NCBI GenBank assembly: GCA_007751475.1
Contig: CP036434.1
Coordinates: 1,922,001 to 1,986,000 of the forward strand
Length of the DNA stretch: 64,000 nucleotides
Direction of reading: 5' to 3'
Origin: Saltatorellus ferox
Lineage (GTDB): Bacteria; Planctomycetota; UBA1135; GCA-002686595
Part shown: in pieces, positions 27,092 to 36,566 of the stretch
Layout of the letters: each line of letters starts with the position of its first letter
How positions within the stretch are numbered: position 1 is the stretch's first letter
Program-made: the position numbers and the translations under genes
Notes under the pieces: model-generated
Database searches by the model: none
What the model was told of the DNA's origin: nothing
The model's input: the letters and a program-made list of their open reading frames with translations, nothing else

Positions 27092-28518
27092 AGCTGCGGC
27101 GCGGTGCCGTTCTCCATATCGATGGGGCCGTCGTAGCCGAAGCCCGCGGTGGTCCTTCCTTCACCTTCGCGCACGGTCTCGGAACTCCGTTGTAGAGAGC
27201 GGAGGTCAAGTCGTCCGTCCTGGATATCGAGCCACAGGTCGCCGTCCGCGGTGCGCTGGTAGAGCGATGCGTGATGCTGGGCGAGGTGTTCTCGTTCGAC
27301 CGCGGAAAGATGGGACTGCCCGCGGAAGTAGTGGTGACCGTTGCGCTCGACGTGGGGCAGCCCCAGCGAGGCCACGACCGCGAGGTCCTGGTGCAGCGGG
27401 AGGACGGGCAGGTTCGTGAGGTCTTCCGCGGACTGAAGTCCCTCGCCGTCTGCTTCGATGCGCGCGCGGTTGAGCAGCGCGCGGAACACGCCCTTGCACG
27501 CCTTCATCGAGACGCCGCCGTAGCCGAGTTCGCGCGCTCGCGGATAGGCGCCCAGGTCGGCGTCGGCCTCGTCGATGATGACGGGTGCGCGGGAGCGAAG
27601 CCGGGCGATGCCCTCGGCCGCCTCCGGATCGAAGGTCCGGGCCCGCGCGACCGGCTGCTCGATCGCGAGCAGGCCGCCGAGGATCGCATCGGCGTGGCCG
27701 CGTTCCTCCAGCTCGTCCAGCACGTCGGCGAGCGCGCCCGGCTCCGGGTACTGCTCGTTGCCGTCGATCGTGAACGACGCGCCCGGCGGCGTGAGGCTCG
27801 CGATCATCTCCAGGCGGGCGAGGTCGGCGACCTCGTTGCCAGAAACCTTGAGCTTGAAGCAGTCGAGGCCGTAGGCCCGTATGTCGTCGACGAGCGACAG
27901 CGGATGGTCGTCGCCCCGGTGCGCATCGGCCGGGACCTCGATCGGTTCGAGCGCATCGACGAGCCCGACGGTATGACGAACGCGAACGCTGTCCGTCGGT
28001 TCACCGAGGTCTGCGGCACTCCAGCCGGCGAGGCGCTTCTCGATGGCTCCGAAGCGAACGCGGAAGAGGTCCTCGGTCAGCGCTCCGTGGAAGGACTTGC
28101 CCGCCGCGCGGCAAGTCGCGTCGATCATCGCGCGCTCCACGAGCGCCACGCCGAACATGGCGACCAGTCTCGGCGTTCCTTCGCCCGCCGCTTCGACGCA
28201 CTGCATCTGCGCGCGCATCCAGTGCTGGAACGCCGTGGCGTCCGGCGACTCGTGGTCGCGCATGACCTGATGAGCGCGCACGGCAGCGCGCATCAGGTCA
28301 CGGTTGTCGTCCGCCACATCCGTCGTCGGGTTCTTCGCGAACCACTTCGGAACGAGTAGCTCGGCCGAGTAGCCCGTCACGGTTCCGAACTCGGTGGCCA
28401 CCTCCAGCGCGGCCGTCAGCATGGGCGCCTCGGTCATCGTGGAGATACCGAAGCGGAAGGGCAGGCGCGTGGCACACATGCGTGTGCAGAGGCGCAGCTG
28501 AAGGAGGCGAGTTTGCAA
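27088..28518 (-). CDS. Enolase-superfamily (mandelate racemase/muconate lactonizing type) enzyme
   Basis: A 476-residue protein from a TTG at 28518; an ATG at 28479 would remove part of the first beta-strand (RLCTRMCATRLPFRFG), so the TTG is preferred. Capping domain residues 1-180. The barrel carries catalytic Lys222/Lys224 in FKLKVSG, metal ligands Asp252 (IDGNEQY), Glu287 (AIEQPV) and Asp316/Glu317 (IIDEADAD), then Lys339 and Lys342 (SMKACKG). These are the residues of a functional MR/MLE-type enzyme that abstracts a proton next to a carboxylate. First gene of the operon with OYE, transporter and DUF993. Substrate unknown; dehydration of an acid sugar or cycloisomerisation are both possible. 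Confidence 0.8.
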   Translation of the reverse strand: MQTRLLQLRLCTRMCATRLPFRFGISTMTEAPMLTAALEVATEFGTVTGYSAELLVPKWFAKNPTTDVADDNRDLMRAAVRAHQVMRDHESPDATAFQHWMRAQMQCVEAAGEGTPRLVAMFGVALVERAMIDATCRAAGKSFHGALTEDLFRVRFGAIEKRLAGWSAADLGEPTDSVRVRHTVGLVDALEPIEVPADAHRGDDHPLSLVDDIRAYGLDCFKLKVSGNEVADLARLEMIASLTPPGASFTIDGNEQYPEPGALADVLDELEERGHADAILGGLLAIEQPVARARTFDPEAAEGIARLRSRAPVIIDEADADLGAYPRARELGYGGVSMKACKGVFRALLNRARIEADGEGLQSAEDLTNLPVLPLHQDLAVVASLGLPHVERNGHHYFRGQSHLSAVEREHLAQHHASLYQRTADGDLWLDIQDGRLDLRSLQRSSETVREGEGRTTAGFGYDGPIDMENGTAPQL

Positions 28519-28672
28519 GGCAGAACCGTTGGCCGGGAGCGCGACAATGGGCGCAGCAGTCTACGTTCTGGTGGCCCTTCCGGGTGAGGCTCGTTTTCGC
28601 TCGACACGGCGTACGATGGAGGCCATGCCTGATTCGCGCGGCATGCGGGCGCCGGCGGAGACCCCCGGGAAT

Positions 28673-30013
28673 TCAGCGCGGCGCGTACGCTTCGCGAATC
28701 GAGCGCAGCGAGCTGCGCAGGCCCTCCAGCTCGTCACGGCTGCGATCTAGAACGCGGCGCGCGCGCTTCTTGCGCGACTCGAGCCACTGGTCGAGAGCCG
28801 GTACGAAGAGCTGGGCGGCCAGCCAGTACAGCGCAAGTCCGATCGCTGCGCCGACCCATCCGCCGAGCCACGCACCGACGGCGAGTACGAGCGGGATCGT
28901 CAGGACGAGGCCGAGATAGCCGAACAGCACTCGTAGCGTCACGACCTTGTCGGGCGTCTTGGGAAACCGCGAGATGAAGTGCGCGAAAGAGGCCAGCGGC
29001 AGCCAGAACGGAAGGCAGAAGAGGAGAACGGGTAGCCAGACCGCGAGCGGCGCGTAGGTGGCCCCGAAGGACGGCGCGTCGGCGAGCACGTCGTCGCCGC
29101 TGAGCCTCGCGTCTGCAAACCGCCTACCGAGCTGGAGCACCGCCTCTTGCCGCTCGGCGGAGCGGGTCGATGCATCGGCCCGAAGCGCGGCGAGCGCGCG
29201 CTGTCGACGAATGGCGAGCGGCGCGCCGGAGCGCGGGAGGAGCCGTTCGAGCGCCACCGCCGTGTCGTGCTCTTCCTGGGTGTCCGCGTGGAGGATCAAG
29301 GCCTTCATGCCTTCGGCGACTCGCCCGAGGATCGCCTGGGTGGCGGCCCTGGAGGGTTCGTTCCCGTGCTCGGCGAGGATCGGCGCGACGTCGATGGGGG
29401 GGCCGATGAGGGCGCTCGCGAGTCCCCGCAGTCGATCGCGTTCCTCGTAGGTCACTCCGACCGGAACGATCTGCAGTCCGATGCCGCCCTCGCGGGAAAG
29501 CTCGGCGCTCGCGGCCATGCGAGCGACGCCCGTGCGCAGGCTGCGAAGCCCGATCGCGTTCAGGCTTTCACCCTCCGGGAACAGCGCGATCACCGAGCCG
29601 GAGCGCAGGGATTCGTCGATCGCTTCGAACGACTTGGCGTTCTGGCGAGTGTCGACTCCGTCCTTCTGGCGGTACACGGGCACTGCCTCCATCTGGCGGA
29701 GCATCCATCCGATGGCGGGCGCCGAGATGAGCTTGTACTTGACGAGGATGCGGATCGGCCGGGCGGTGGTGCACATCAGAATGTGCGCATCGCAGAGCCC
29801 GTTGGAGTGATTCTGAACCAGCAGGATCGGATTCGACTCCGGGATCGCCTCGCCCGCGATCTCGACGCGGTGGTAGGTCCGCACGAGCAGTCCGCCCCAC
29901 CAGACCACACCGCGGTACACGGAGCCCGATTTGGTTGGATCTCCGGGCATGGAGTCCCGGCTCGGCCAGCGCTCGACCTGTTGTGCGGCGGCGTTTTCAG
30001 TCTCTGTTCCCAT
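28673..30013 (-). CDS. PlsC-family acyltransferase with C-terminal membrane segments
   Basis: A 446-residue membrane enzyme of the lysophosphatidate/glycerol-3-phosphate acyltransferase family. Motif I is NHSNGLCD (His69...Asp75), the variant with five residues between His and Asp. Motif II region KYKLISAPAIGWMLRQMEAV and motif III LFPEGESL are clear. Residues 330-410 add three hydrophobic segments and the tail (residues 410-446) is basic and helical. It probably acylates a glycerophosphate or other lysolipid at the inner membrane. Starts at an ATG at 30013, divergent from the metallopeptidase; no operon partner. Confidence 0.82.
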   Translation of the reverse strand: MGTETENAAAQQVERWPSRDSMPGDPTKSGSVYRGVVWWGGLLVRTYHRVEIAGEAIPESNPILLVQNHSNGLCDAHILMCTTARPIRILVKYKLISAPAIGWMLRQMEAVPVYRQKDGVDTRQNAKSFEAIDESLRSGSVIALFPEGESLNAIGLRSLRTGVARMAASAELSREGGIGLQIVPVGVTYEERDRLRGLASALIGPPIDVAPILAEHGNEPSRAATQAILGRVAEGMKALILHADTQEEHDTAVALERLLPRSGAPLAIRRQRALAALRADASTRSAERQEAVLQLGRRFADARLSGDDVLADAPSFGATYAPLAVWLPVLLFCLPFWLPLASFAHFISRFPKTPDKVVTLRVLFGYLGLVLTIPLVLAVGAWLGGWVGAAIGLALYWLAAQLFVPALDQWLESRKKRARRVLDRSRDELEGLRSSLRSIREAYAPR

Positions 30014-30207
30014 GTCTGTCGAGGAGTATGCCCGCTGAAGACCTGTTCCGGGACGCTTCCGCGGGCTGAAGTGCGCTTCGGAGGCACTGGCCCGTCCCTG
30101 GCGGCGGCTATGGGGGAACCTTTGGCGTGGCCGCTCACTCTTCCAAGTGTCGCTCCACGGCGTCCCTCGACCCCTCGACTCTCTCTCCCATCGACCCCTC
30201 TCCCCAC

Positions 30208-32367
30208 ATGACGGTTCTTTCTCTCTGCGCGACCGCGGTCACCTTGGCCGCGCCGCTTCTTGCTGCAGCTCCGCAGGTCGGCAGCTCGGTCAAGGCCGGA
30301 AACCCCGCGGACGACCGCGGCGTGGTCGCCTTTCCGATGGACTTGATGGAGGCGGACGGTCCCCTCGGATCCTATGAACTCGCCCCGCGCGCCTCGGACT
30401 TCGCCAGCCTCATGGCGTACCGCGAGCTCTCGATGCCCGGGGTTCCGATCCCCGGCGGCGAGTCGCTCGTCCTCGACCTTCAGCGCGTCGACTTCGACTT
30501 CGCCAGCCTCGGTGTGCACGTCAACGGAGAAAAGGCCCTGTGGGATTCGGGCGACCTCACGCTCTGGACCGGCTCCGTTCTCGGCGATCCGTTCTCGGAG
30601 GTCACGATCGGCTTCTCCAGCCTCGGGACCTACGGCTGGATCGCGACCGGCGGTGAGACCTGGCACGTCGGCGCGAACGCCGGCCTCGCGGGCGACTGGA
30701 GCGCGCCCGGGTGTCGGATCTGGGCCGAGTCCGTTTCGGCCGAACTCCGCGACAGCAACGAGCTTCCCCAGTGCGTCTCCGAGGGACTCTGGGCGAGCGC
30801 CGGTCAGGCGCCTCTCGCTCCCGTCAGCGGCGCGGCGCCCGGTAGCGGCGCCCGCGGATCGCGAGGCGTCCTGAGTGAGTGCAAGGTGGCCGTCGAAACG
30901 GACTACCAGCTCTTCCAGCTCTTCAACAACCTCGCCGCCGAGCAGAACTACATCGGGATGCTTCTCGCCGCGATCAGCAACCGCTACGAGACCGAGGTCG
31001 ACGTCGTTCTGACGTTCCCGTACCTCATGTACCACTCGAACTCGAACGACGGCTGGGTCACCGCGGACAACGGCGGTAACTCCGGCGCGATGCTTGGCGA
31101 GTTCCGTGCCGCCTGGCAGGGCAACATCCCCGCGGGTGCCAACCTCGCTCACTTCGTCAGCGGAGCCAACCTCGGCGGCGGAGTCGCTTACCTGAACGTT
31201 CTCTGCAACCAGGACTTCGGTTTCGGAGTCAGCGGCAACCTGGGCGCCTCGGTGAACTTCCCGGTCACCCAGGGCAGCGGCAACTGGGACTTCATGGTGA
31301 TCGCGCACGAGCTGGGACACAACTTCTCGGCCCCGCACACCCATGACTACTGCCCGCCGCTCGACCAGTGCGCGCCGAACGGCTACTTCGGTCAGTGCCA
31401 GAATCAGCAGAGCTGCACGAACCAGGGCACGATCATGAGCTACTGCCACCTCTGCTCCGGTGGCGTCTCCAACATCACGACCTTCTTCCACCCGACCGTT
31501 CAGCAGACGATCCGCGATGGCGTCGCCAACTCGTGCCTCCCGGTCTACCAGGGCGGCTGCGGGACGGACGCGCTCGAGGACAACGACGACTGCTCCTCGG
31601 CCGTGGTGATGATGGGGGGGACGACCTCCGGCCTCACCGTTTCGAAGCTCGATCCTGACTTCTACTCCGTCACGGTCCAGGGCGGCGCGACGCTCACGGC
31701 GAGCGCTCTCTTCGCCCACGCAACCGCCGACATCGACATCTATCTCTATGACCCGCTCGTCTCGTGCGGTGACATCAACAGCTACCTCGCGCGGGGCTTC
31801 TCCAGCTCGGACGACGAGACGGTCTCCTGGACGAACTCCAGCTTCTGGCCGGCGACCTACACCCTCGAGGTTCAGGTCTTCGCGAACAGCGGCGGCGAGT
31901 GCAGCGACTACACCCTCGTTCTCGATCCCGGGCAGGGCACCGGGGTGGGCGTGAACTACTGCGGCCCCGGCGTCTTCAACTCCACGGGTCAGACCGGCCG
32001 GATCGTCGCGCAGGGATCGGCACTGGTGACGGACAACGACGTCACACTCACCGGTACCCAGCTTCCCCCGGGATCGCTCGGCTACTTCCTCGTGTCCAAC
32101 GCCTCCGGCTTCGTCGCCAATCCGGGCGGCAGCAGCGGCAACCTGTGCCTGTTTCCTCCGTTCGGACGCTACGTCCAGTTCGCGGGCCCCGTGGCCGCGA
32201 ACGGCACGAGGAGCCTCACCATCGACCTGACCGGACTGCCGCAGCCCACCTCGACGGTCGCCGTCCAATCGGGCGACACCTGGTACTTCCAGTTCTGGCA
32301 CCGCGACGCGCTGATCGGGATTCCGACGTCCAACTTCACGGACGGAATCGGCATCACGTTCCAGTGA
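30208..32367 (+). CDS. Secreted metzincin metallopeptidase (M12-like) with PPC and lineage-type C-terminal domain
   Basis: A 719-residue preproprotein. Signal peptide residues 1-22 (ATG at 30208). A propeptide-like region with a Cys in SGCRIW-like context (GCRIWAES, about residue 170) may act as cysteine switch. The catalytic motif is HELGHNFSAPH (His367, Glu368, His371, His377), the metzincin zinc site with Ser in place of Gly, followed by a MSYC Met-turn (IMSYCHLC). Several Cys suggest disulfides. Residues 460-570 form a PPC domain (DPDFYSVTVQGGATLTASA, ADIDIYLYD). The last 140 residues (NYCGPGVFNSTG to TSNFTDGIGITF) match a beta-domain I recall from planctomycete secreted proteins. Followed by a strong terminator. 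Confidence 0.85.
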   Translation: MTVLSLCATAVTLAAPLLAAAPQVGSSVKAGNPADDRGVVAFPMDLMEADGPLGSYELAPRASDFASLMAYRELSMPGVPIPGGESLVLDLQRVDFDFASLGVHVNGEKALWDSGDLTLWTGSVLGDPFSEVTIGFSSLGTYGWIATGGETWHVGANAGLAGDWSAPGCRIWAESVSAELRDSNELPQCVSEGLWASAGQAPLAPVSGAAPGSGARGSRGVLSECKVAVETDYQLFQLFNNLAAEQNYIGMLLAAISNRYETEVDVVLTFPYLMYHSNSNDGWVTADNGGNSGAMLGEFRAAWQGNIPAGANLAHFVSGANLGGGVAYLNVLCNQDFGFGVSGNLGASVNFPVTQGSGNWDFMVIAHELGHNFSAPHTHDYCPPLDQCAPNGYFGQCQNQQSCTNQGTIMSYCHLCSGGVSNITTFFHPTVQQTIRDGVANSCLPVYQGGCGTDALEDNDDCSSAVVMMGGTTSGLTVSKLDPDFYSVTVQGGATLTASALFAHATADIDIYLYDPLVSCGDINSYLARGFSSSDDETVSWTNSSFWPATYTLEVQVFANSGGECSDYTLVLDPGQGTGVGVNYCGPGVFNSTGQTGRIVAQGSALVTDNDVTLTGTQLPPGSLGYFLVSNASGFVANPGGSSGNLCLFPPFGRYVQFAGPVAANGTRSLTIDLTGLPQPTSTVAVQSGDTWYFQFWHRDALIGIPTSNFTDGIGITFQ

Positions 32368-32404
32368 GCCAGTAGACGAGTTTTCGGCGTTCCGAGCCGA
32401 TGAG

Positions 32405-32445
32405 AAGGATCCGCGGCCAGCCTTGGTCGCGGATCCTTTTCTTGG
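32405..32445 (+). terminator. Rho-independent terminator of the metallopeptidase gene
   Basis: AAGGATCCGCG (32405-32415) pairs perfectly with CGCGGATCCTT (32428-32438) over a 12-nt loop, and TTCTT follows. It begins 38 bp after the stop at 32367. This is the clearest intrinsic terminator in the window. Confidence 0.88.
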
Positions 32446-32551
32446 TTCACGCCAGGCGAAACAGGTACGTTAGAGCCACTCGTCAGCGATACCGACCCCT
32501 CCACTTCCTTGGCGTCTCCTGCCTCGGGCCAACCATTGCCACACCTCCTCC

Positions 32552-34291
32552 ATGGACAAATCGGACCACGGGAACGATCAGAAGAACGTCGACTTCAAGG
32601 AGCAGCGCTGGCACAAGCACTACGACAAGGGAGTTCCGGCCGCCATCGACTTCGAGGAAGTGCCGCTCCACGGCTTCATGCCGCGGGCCGTCGATCTCTT
32701 CGGTGATCGTCCGGCGCTCGTGTTCCTGAACGCGACCTTTACCTATGCGGAGCTCTTCGACAAGGTCAAGCGCTGCGCCAACGCGCTTCGGTCGCTCGGG
32801 GTGAAGGAGGGCTCTCGCGTCGCGATCCAGCTACCGAACATTCCGCAGACCGTCATCGCGTTCCACGGCGCCGCCATGGCGGGGGCCGAGGTCGTGATGA
32901 CGAATCCGCTCTACACGCTGCGGGAGATCGAGCACCAGTGGTCGGACGCCGAGTGCGACTTCGCCTTCGTCGCCGACTTCATCTGGGAGGAGACGATCGA
33001 GCCGAACCGCTCGAAGCTGCGTCCGAAGACCTATATCGTCGCACACATCCCTGACTACCTGCGCTTCCCGCTCAATCTGCTCGCGCCCTTCAAGCTCGCG
33101 CGTCAGTCGCCAAAGCGCTACGCCAAGGTGAAGACCGGCGACGGCGTTCACGAGTTCAAGCCCCTCGTCGAGGGAGCATCGAACGCGCCGATCTCGATGG
33201 ACCGAGGCATGGATGAGATCGCGGTGCTGCAGTACACGGGAGGGACGACCGGGCTCTCGAAGGGAGCCGTGCTCTCCCATCGCAATCTCTCCTGCAATGC
33301 GCAGCAAATCCATGCGTGGTTCCCGGACGTCGATCCGGGGCACGAGGTCAACCTGATCTGTCTACCGCTCTTCCACGTCTTCGGCCTGAGCGTCGGCATG
33401 AACTGGTCGATCTGGGCGGGATCCAAGATGGTCCTCGTGCCCAACCCGCGGGATATTCCCGCGCTCGTCAAGGCCATCACCAAGCACAAGGTGACGCTCT
33501 TCCCCGGCGTGCCTGCGCTCTTCAACGCGATCAATCACTTCCCTGGCGTCGAGTCCCTCGACATGACCAGCGTCAAGTCCTGCTTCTCCGGCAGCGCGCC
33601 GATTCCACGGGACGTCCAGGAGAAATTCGAGAAGCTCACGAAGTCCACGATCATCGAGGGCTTCGGCATGAGTGAAACCTCGCCGGTGACCCACGTGAAC
33701 CCGCTCAAGGGGCTTCGCAAGATCGGAATGGTCGGTGTCCCGATGTCCAACACCCTTGCGAAGATCGTGGACGCCGAGGACGACACCAAAGAACTCGGGG
33801 TCGGAGAAGAGGGCGAACTCCTCGTTCAGGGGCCACAGGTCATGCGCGGCTACTGGAAGTGCGATGACATCAATGCCGAGGTGCTCAAGGGCGGCTGGAT
33901 GCACACCGGGGACCTCGCGTCCATGGATGAGGACGGCTTCTTCAAGATCGTCGGGCGCAAGAAGGACATGATCAACTGCTCCGGCCTCAAGGTGTTCCCG
34001 GACGAGGTGGACGATGTGCTCATGGCGCATCCAGCGATCCTGGAGGCGGCGACGATCGGCGTGCCGGACGAGAGCCGCGGCGAGACCGTGAAGTCTTTCA
34101 TCGTTCTGAAGGAAGGGCAGACTCTGACCCCCGAGGAGATCGAGAAGTATGCGCGAGAGAACCTCGCGGCGTACAAGATCCCGCGGCAGATCGAGTTCCT
34201 CGAAGAGCTTCCCAAGAGCTCGGTGATGAAGATCCTTCGCCGGGAGCTGCGCGATCGTGAGATCGCCAAGAACGCCGGGGGCGCTACGTAG
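32552..34291 (+). CDS. fadD: Long-chain fatty acid-CoA ligase
   Basis: A 579-residue adenylate-forming enzyme that activates fatty acids to acyl-CoA using ATP. The P-loop-like motif is YTGGTTGLSKGAVLSH, followed by the A5-type GFGMSETSPVTH and the A7/A8 motifs GWMHTGDLASMDEDGFFKIV and GRKKDMINCSGLKVFPDEVD. The catalytic C-terminal Lys lies in LPKSSVMKILRRELR. No signal peptide. It stands alone on the plus strand after a terminator. It could feed the beta-oxidation locus at 50-58 kb or, less directly, the KAS III/glycosyltransferase operon at 37-44 kb. Confidence 0.9.
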   Translation: MDKSDHGNDQKNVDFKEQRWHKHYDKGVPAAIDFEEVPLHGFMPRAVDLFGDRPALVFLNATFTYAELFDKVKRCANALRSLGVKEGSRVAIQLPNIPQTVIAFHGAAMAGAEVVMTNPLYTLREIEHQWSDAECDFAFVADFIWEETIEPNRSKLRPKTYIVAHIPDYLRFPLNLLAPFKLARQSPKRYAKVKTGDGVHEFKPLVEGASNAPISMDRGMDEIAVLQYTGGTTGLSKGAVLSHRNLSCNAQQIHAWFPDVDPGHEVNLICLPLFHVFGLSVGMNWSIWAGSKMVLVPNPRDIPALVKAITKHKVTLFPGVPALFNAINHFPGVESLDMTSVKSCFSGSAPIPRDVQEKFEKLTKSTIIEGFGMSETSPVTHVNPLKGLRKIGMVGVPMSNTLAKIVDAEDDTKELGVGEEGELLVQGPQVMRGYWKCDDINAEVLKGGWMHTGDLASMDEDGFFKIVGRKKDMINCSGLKVFPDEVDDVLMAHPAILEAATIGVPDESRGETVKSFIVLKEGQTLTPEEIEKYARENLAAYKIPRQIEFLEELPKSSVMKILRRELRDREIAKNAGGAT

Positions 34292-34411
34292 AGCCCGGCC
34301 CGTATCGGGATCGGGTCTGCGAATCCTGCCCATTGCACTTTCGTAGGCCCCGTCCATCCGCCGATCACCTCCCCAGGAGAGCGGTGCCGGTGCGGCGCCA
34401 CCTTAGGGGTT

Positions 34412-35758
34412 ATGAGCGACAACGAACTTCCCGCGCTGCCCAGCGCGACGGCGACCGACGGACTCGAGGGAATGGAGGGTCTGGAGCGCGTGGATTGGTC
34501 CAGGGCCCAGGATGTGTCCGGGGACGATGGAGCCGCGGAGGTGCCCGGCGCGCTGGGGCTGGCGGCGTGGCAGGAAAGCGTGGCGGCCCACCTGGATGAG
34601 GAGACTCCCTCGGGCACCGTCTGCACGATCGAGCTGCGCGTCATCTCGGATTCTCGTCGACTGGACGATGTCGCCAGTCATGCCATCGCCCGCGCCATCC
34701 AGGAAGTTCATTCGCCGCTCGGCGGGATCGCGCTGGAGGAGGGGCAGTTCACGCTCCTCCTGCCTGACGGCGTGTCCTGGGCTGCCGTGGCGACCACCAT
34801 CGAGCGCGCGGTCGCCAGCGTGGGGGTCTCATCCACGAGCGTTCACGTCGGCTTCGGGCTCGCGGATATCGGCACCCAGGGCCAGACCGCGGAGGACGCC
34901 GTCCGTCTCTCCCGGATCGCAGCGATTCGCGCCTATGAGAGCCACCTCGGTGCCAGGGTGATGACCCTGAGTGATGAGGCAGGCCTGGGTCGAGAGGAGG
35001 TCGTCGCGCGTCGACTCGCGGAGGCGCTCGACGCCGAGCGCGGGCTACGACTCGTGTTCCAGCCGAAGATCGACACCGGGACCCAGGGTTTCGTGGGAGC
35101 AGAGGCTCTCATGCGCTTCAAGTGCGCAGACCTCGGGGAGGTCGGCCCCGCAGAGTTCTTCCCCATCGCCACACGCACCGGCCTCCTGGCGCGACTGGAG
35201 CATTGGGTGATCGAGAACGCGATCCCTGCGATCGCGACCATGGCTCATCAGCACGGCCTGACCGTGCCGATCTCCATCAACGTACGAGGTGCCGATCTGC
35301 TCGCCGACGGATTCGTGGAGACCATCGGGCGGCTCCTCGCGACGCACGATCTCGATCCGGGCCTGCTTCGCGTCGAGGTCACGGAGGCGGACGTGCTCTC
35401 GAATCTGGACGCCGCCGAGGAGCGCCTCGGCGCACTCCGCGAGATCGGAGTCAGCGTCGCGCTGGACGACTTCGGCAAGGAGGGGACAACTCTCGCGGAC
35501 CTGCGACGACTCCCGGTCGACGTGGTCAAGGTCCATCGGGCCTTCACCCGGGACATGGAGTCGGATGAAACCGCATCGGCGCTCATCCAAGGCGTCATGA
35601 GCCTCGCCCGATCCGTGGGCATCGAGACCGTCGCGGTAGGCGTCGAGTCGTGGCCGCAGTTCGAAAGGTTGCGCTCCTTCGGCTGCGGCGCCGTTCAGGG
35701 GTTCCTCTTCAGCCCGGCGCTGGAGGCGAGCGACTTCATCGCCCGCCTCCCGAAGTAG
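34412..35758 (+). CDS. Degenerate GGDEF-EAL protein, probably catalytically impaired
   Basis: A 448-residue cytoplasmic protein with no membrane segment. Residues 50-185 have the GGDEF fold but the active hairpin reads LEEGQFTLLLP in place of GGDEF. Residues 205-445 form an EAL domain: Glu231 in GAEALMRF, Asn in SINVRG, EVTE, LDDFG and KVHRAF are intact. The loop after DDFG reads KEGTTL, not xGYSS. The AEGVE motif reads AVGVE, so the Glu that acts as general base in RocR-type phosphodiesterases is Val409. This points to a c-di-GMP sensor rather than an active enzyme. A PilZ protein lies at 62 kb. Confidence 0.8.
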   Translation: MSDNELPALPSATATDGLEGMEGLERVDWSRAQDVSGDDGAAEVPGALGLAAWQESVAAHLDEETPSGTVCTIELRVISDSRRLDDVASHAIARAIQEVHSPLGGIALEEGQFTLLLPDGVSWAAVATTIERAVASVGVSSTSVHVGFGLADIGTQGQTAEDAVRLSRIAAIRAYESHLGARVMTLSDEAGLGREEVVARRLAEALDAERGLRLVFQPKIDTGTQGFVGAEALMRFKCADLGEVGPAEFFPIATRTGLLARLEHWVIENAIPAIATMAHQHGLTVPISINVRGADLLADGFVETIGRLLATHDLDPGLLRVEVTEADVLSNLDAAEERLGALREIGVSVALDDFGKEGTTLADLRRLPVDVVKVHRAFTRDMESDETASALIQGVMSLARSVGIETVAVGVESWPQFERLRSFGCGAVQGFLFSPALEASDFIARLPK

Positions 35759-35765
35759 GTCGGAA

Positions 35766-36566
35766 TCAGAAGATCCAGGAGAAGCCGGCGGTCAGGTAGA
35801 GGCCGGACTCCAGCAGCTCCCCCTTGTAGGTGGACGGCTGGTCGAGCGGCGGAACGTCGTAGGGATCGAGCACGAGCGTGTCCGAGGTCGGGCTGAGCGC
35901 GTACTCGTAGAACGCGCCCACGTCGAAGGTCATGTTCTCGCGGACGAGATAGGACGCGCCCGCGATGAAGCCGAGCGTGAAGAACCCGTCGCCTTCGAGG
36001 TTGATCTTCTCCGACGTCGCAGGGAGCCCGAGGGCACTCACCGGCGCGTAGCTCACCTTGCCGTCGGCGCTGATGCCGGGGACGTAGCCCAGCTGGAGGC
36101 CGACGAAGGGGCGCAGGCGCTTCGCGCGGTCGACCGGGTCGAACTGATACCGACCATCGATGATGAAGTGGTTGGTGCCGAAGCTGTCGATGTCGACGTC
36201 GGCGCTGAGCGGACGCGTGGACTGGGGGTCGAAGATCCGGTGCTCGTAGATGGCGCCAAGGACCCAGTTGTTCGTGATGTAGTGGAAGTACTTGATGCCG
36301 ATGCCGAAGACCGGGTCGAGCGTGGTCGTCGAGCTACCTACGTCCGTGCCGCCGAGGATCGGGTTGGCCAGGGGGCCCGTTCCGTCGCTCAGGTCCACGT
36401 CCGCCTCGACGAAGGCCCACCCGGTCGAGACTCCGAGGGTGTTCTTGCCCGTGAAGTCCTCTTCGAACTGGATGTCCTTCTGGATCATCGCGCAGGAGGT
36501 GAAGGCGAAGAGAACGGCCACCGGTAGAGAGCGGGCGACGAACGAGCCAGGCGATACGACATTCAT
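35766..36566 (-). CDS. Outer-membrane beta-barrel protein (OmpW/porin-like)
   Basis: A 266-residue protein from the ATG at 36566 (upstream in-frame ATGs at 36599 and 36644 lack coding character). A signal peptide with a possible lipobox-like end (FAFTSCAM) is followed by amphipathic beta-strands with alternating hydrophobic residues, for example VLGAIYEHRIF, NHFIIDGRYQF and LRPFVGLQLGYV. The chain ends in an aromatic residue (GLYLTAGFSWIF), the usual barrel-assembly signal. It probably forms an 8-stranded barrel. Its stop lies 7 bp from the stop of the convergent EAL gene. Ligand unknown. Confidence 0.65.
   Translation of the reverse strand: MNVVSPGSFVARSLPVAVLFAFTSCAMIQKDIQFEEDFTGKNTLGVSTGWAFVEADVDLSDGTGPLANPILGGTDVGSSTTTLDPVFGIGIKYFHYITNNWVLGAIYEHRIFDPQSTRPLSADVDIDSFGTNHFIIDGRYQFDPVDRAKRLRPFVGLQLGYVPGISADGKVSYAPVSALGLPATSEKINLEGDGFFTLGFIAGASYLVRENMTFDVGAFYEYALSPTSDTLVLDPYDVPPLDQPSTYKGELLESGLYLTAGFSWIF

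Noticed and set aside
29776..32301. 841-codon minus-strand open frame opposite the metallopeptidase
   Set aside because: Antisense to a protein with a clear HExxHxxxxxH site and PPC domain; the frame has no recognisable domain.
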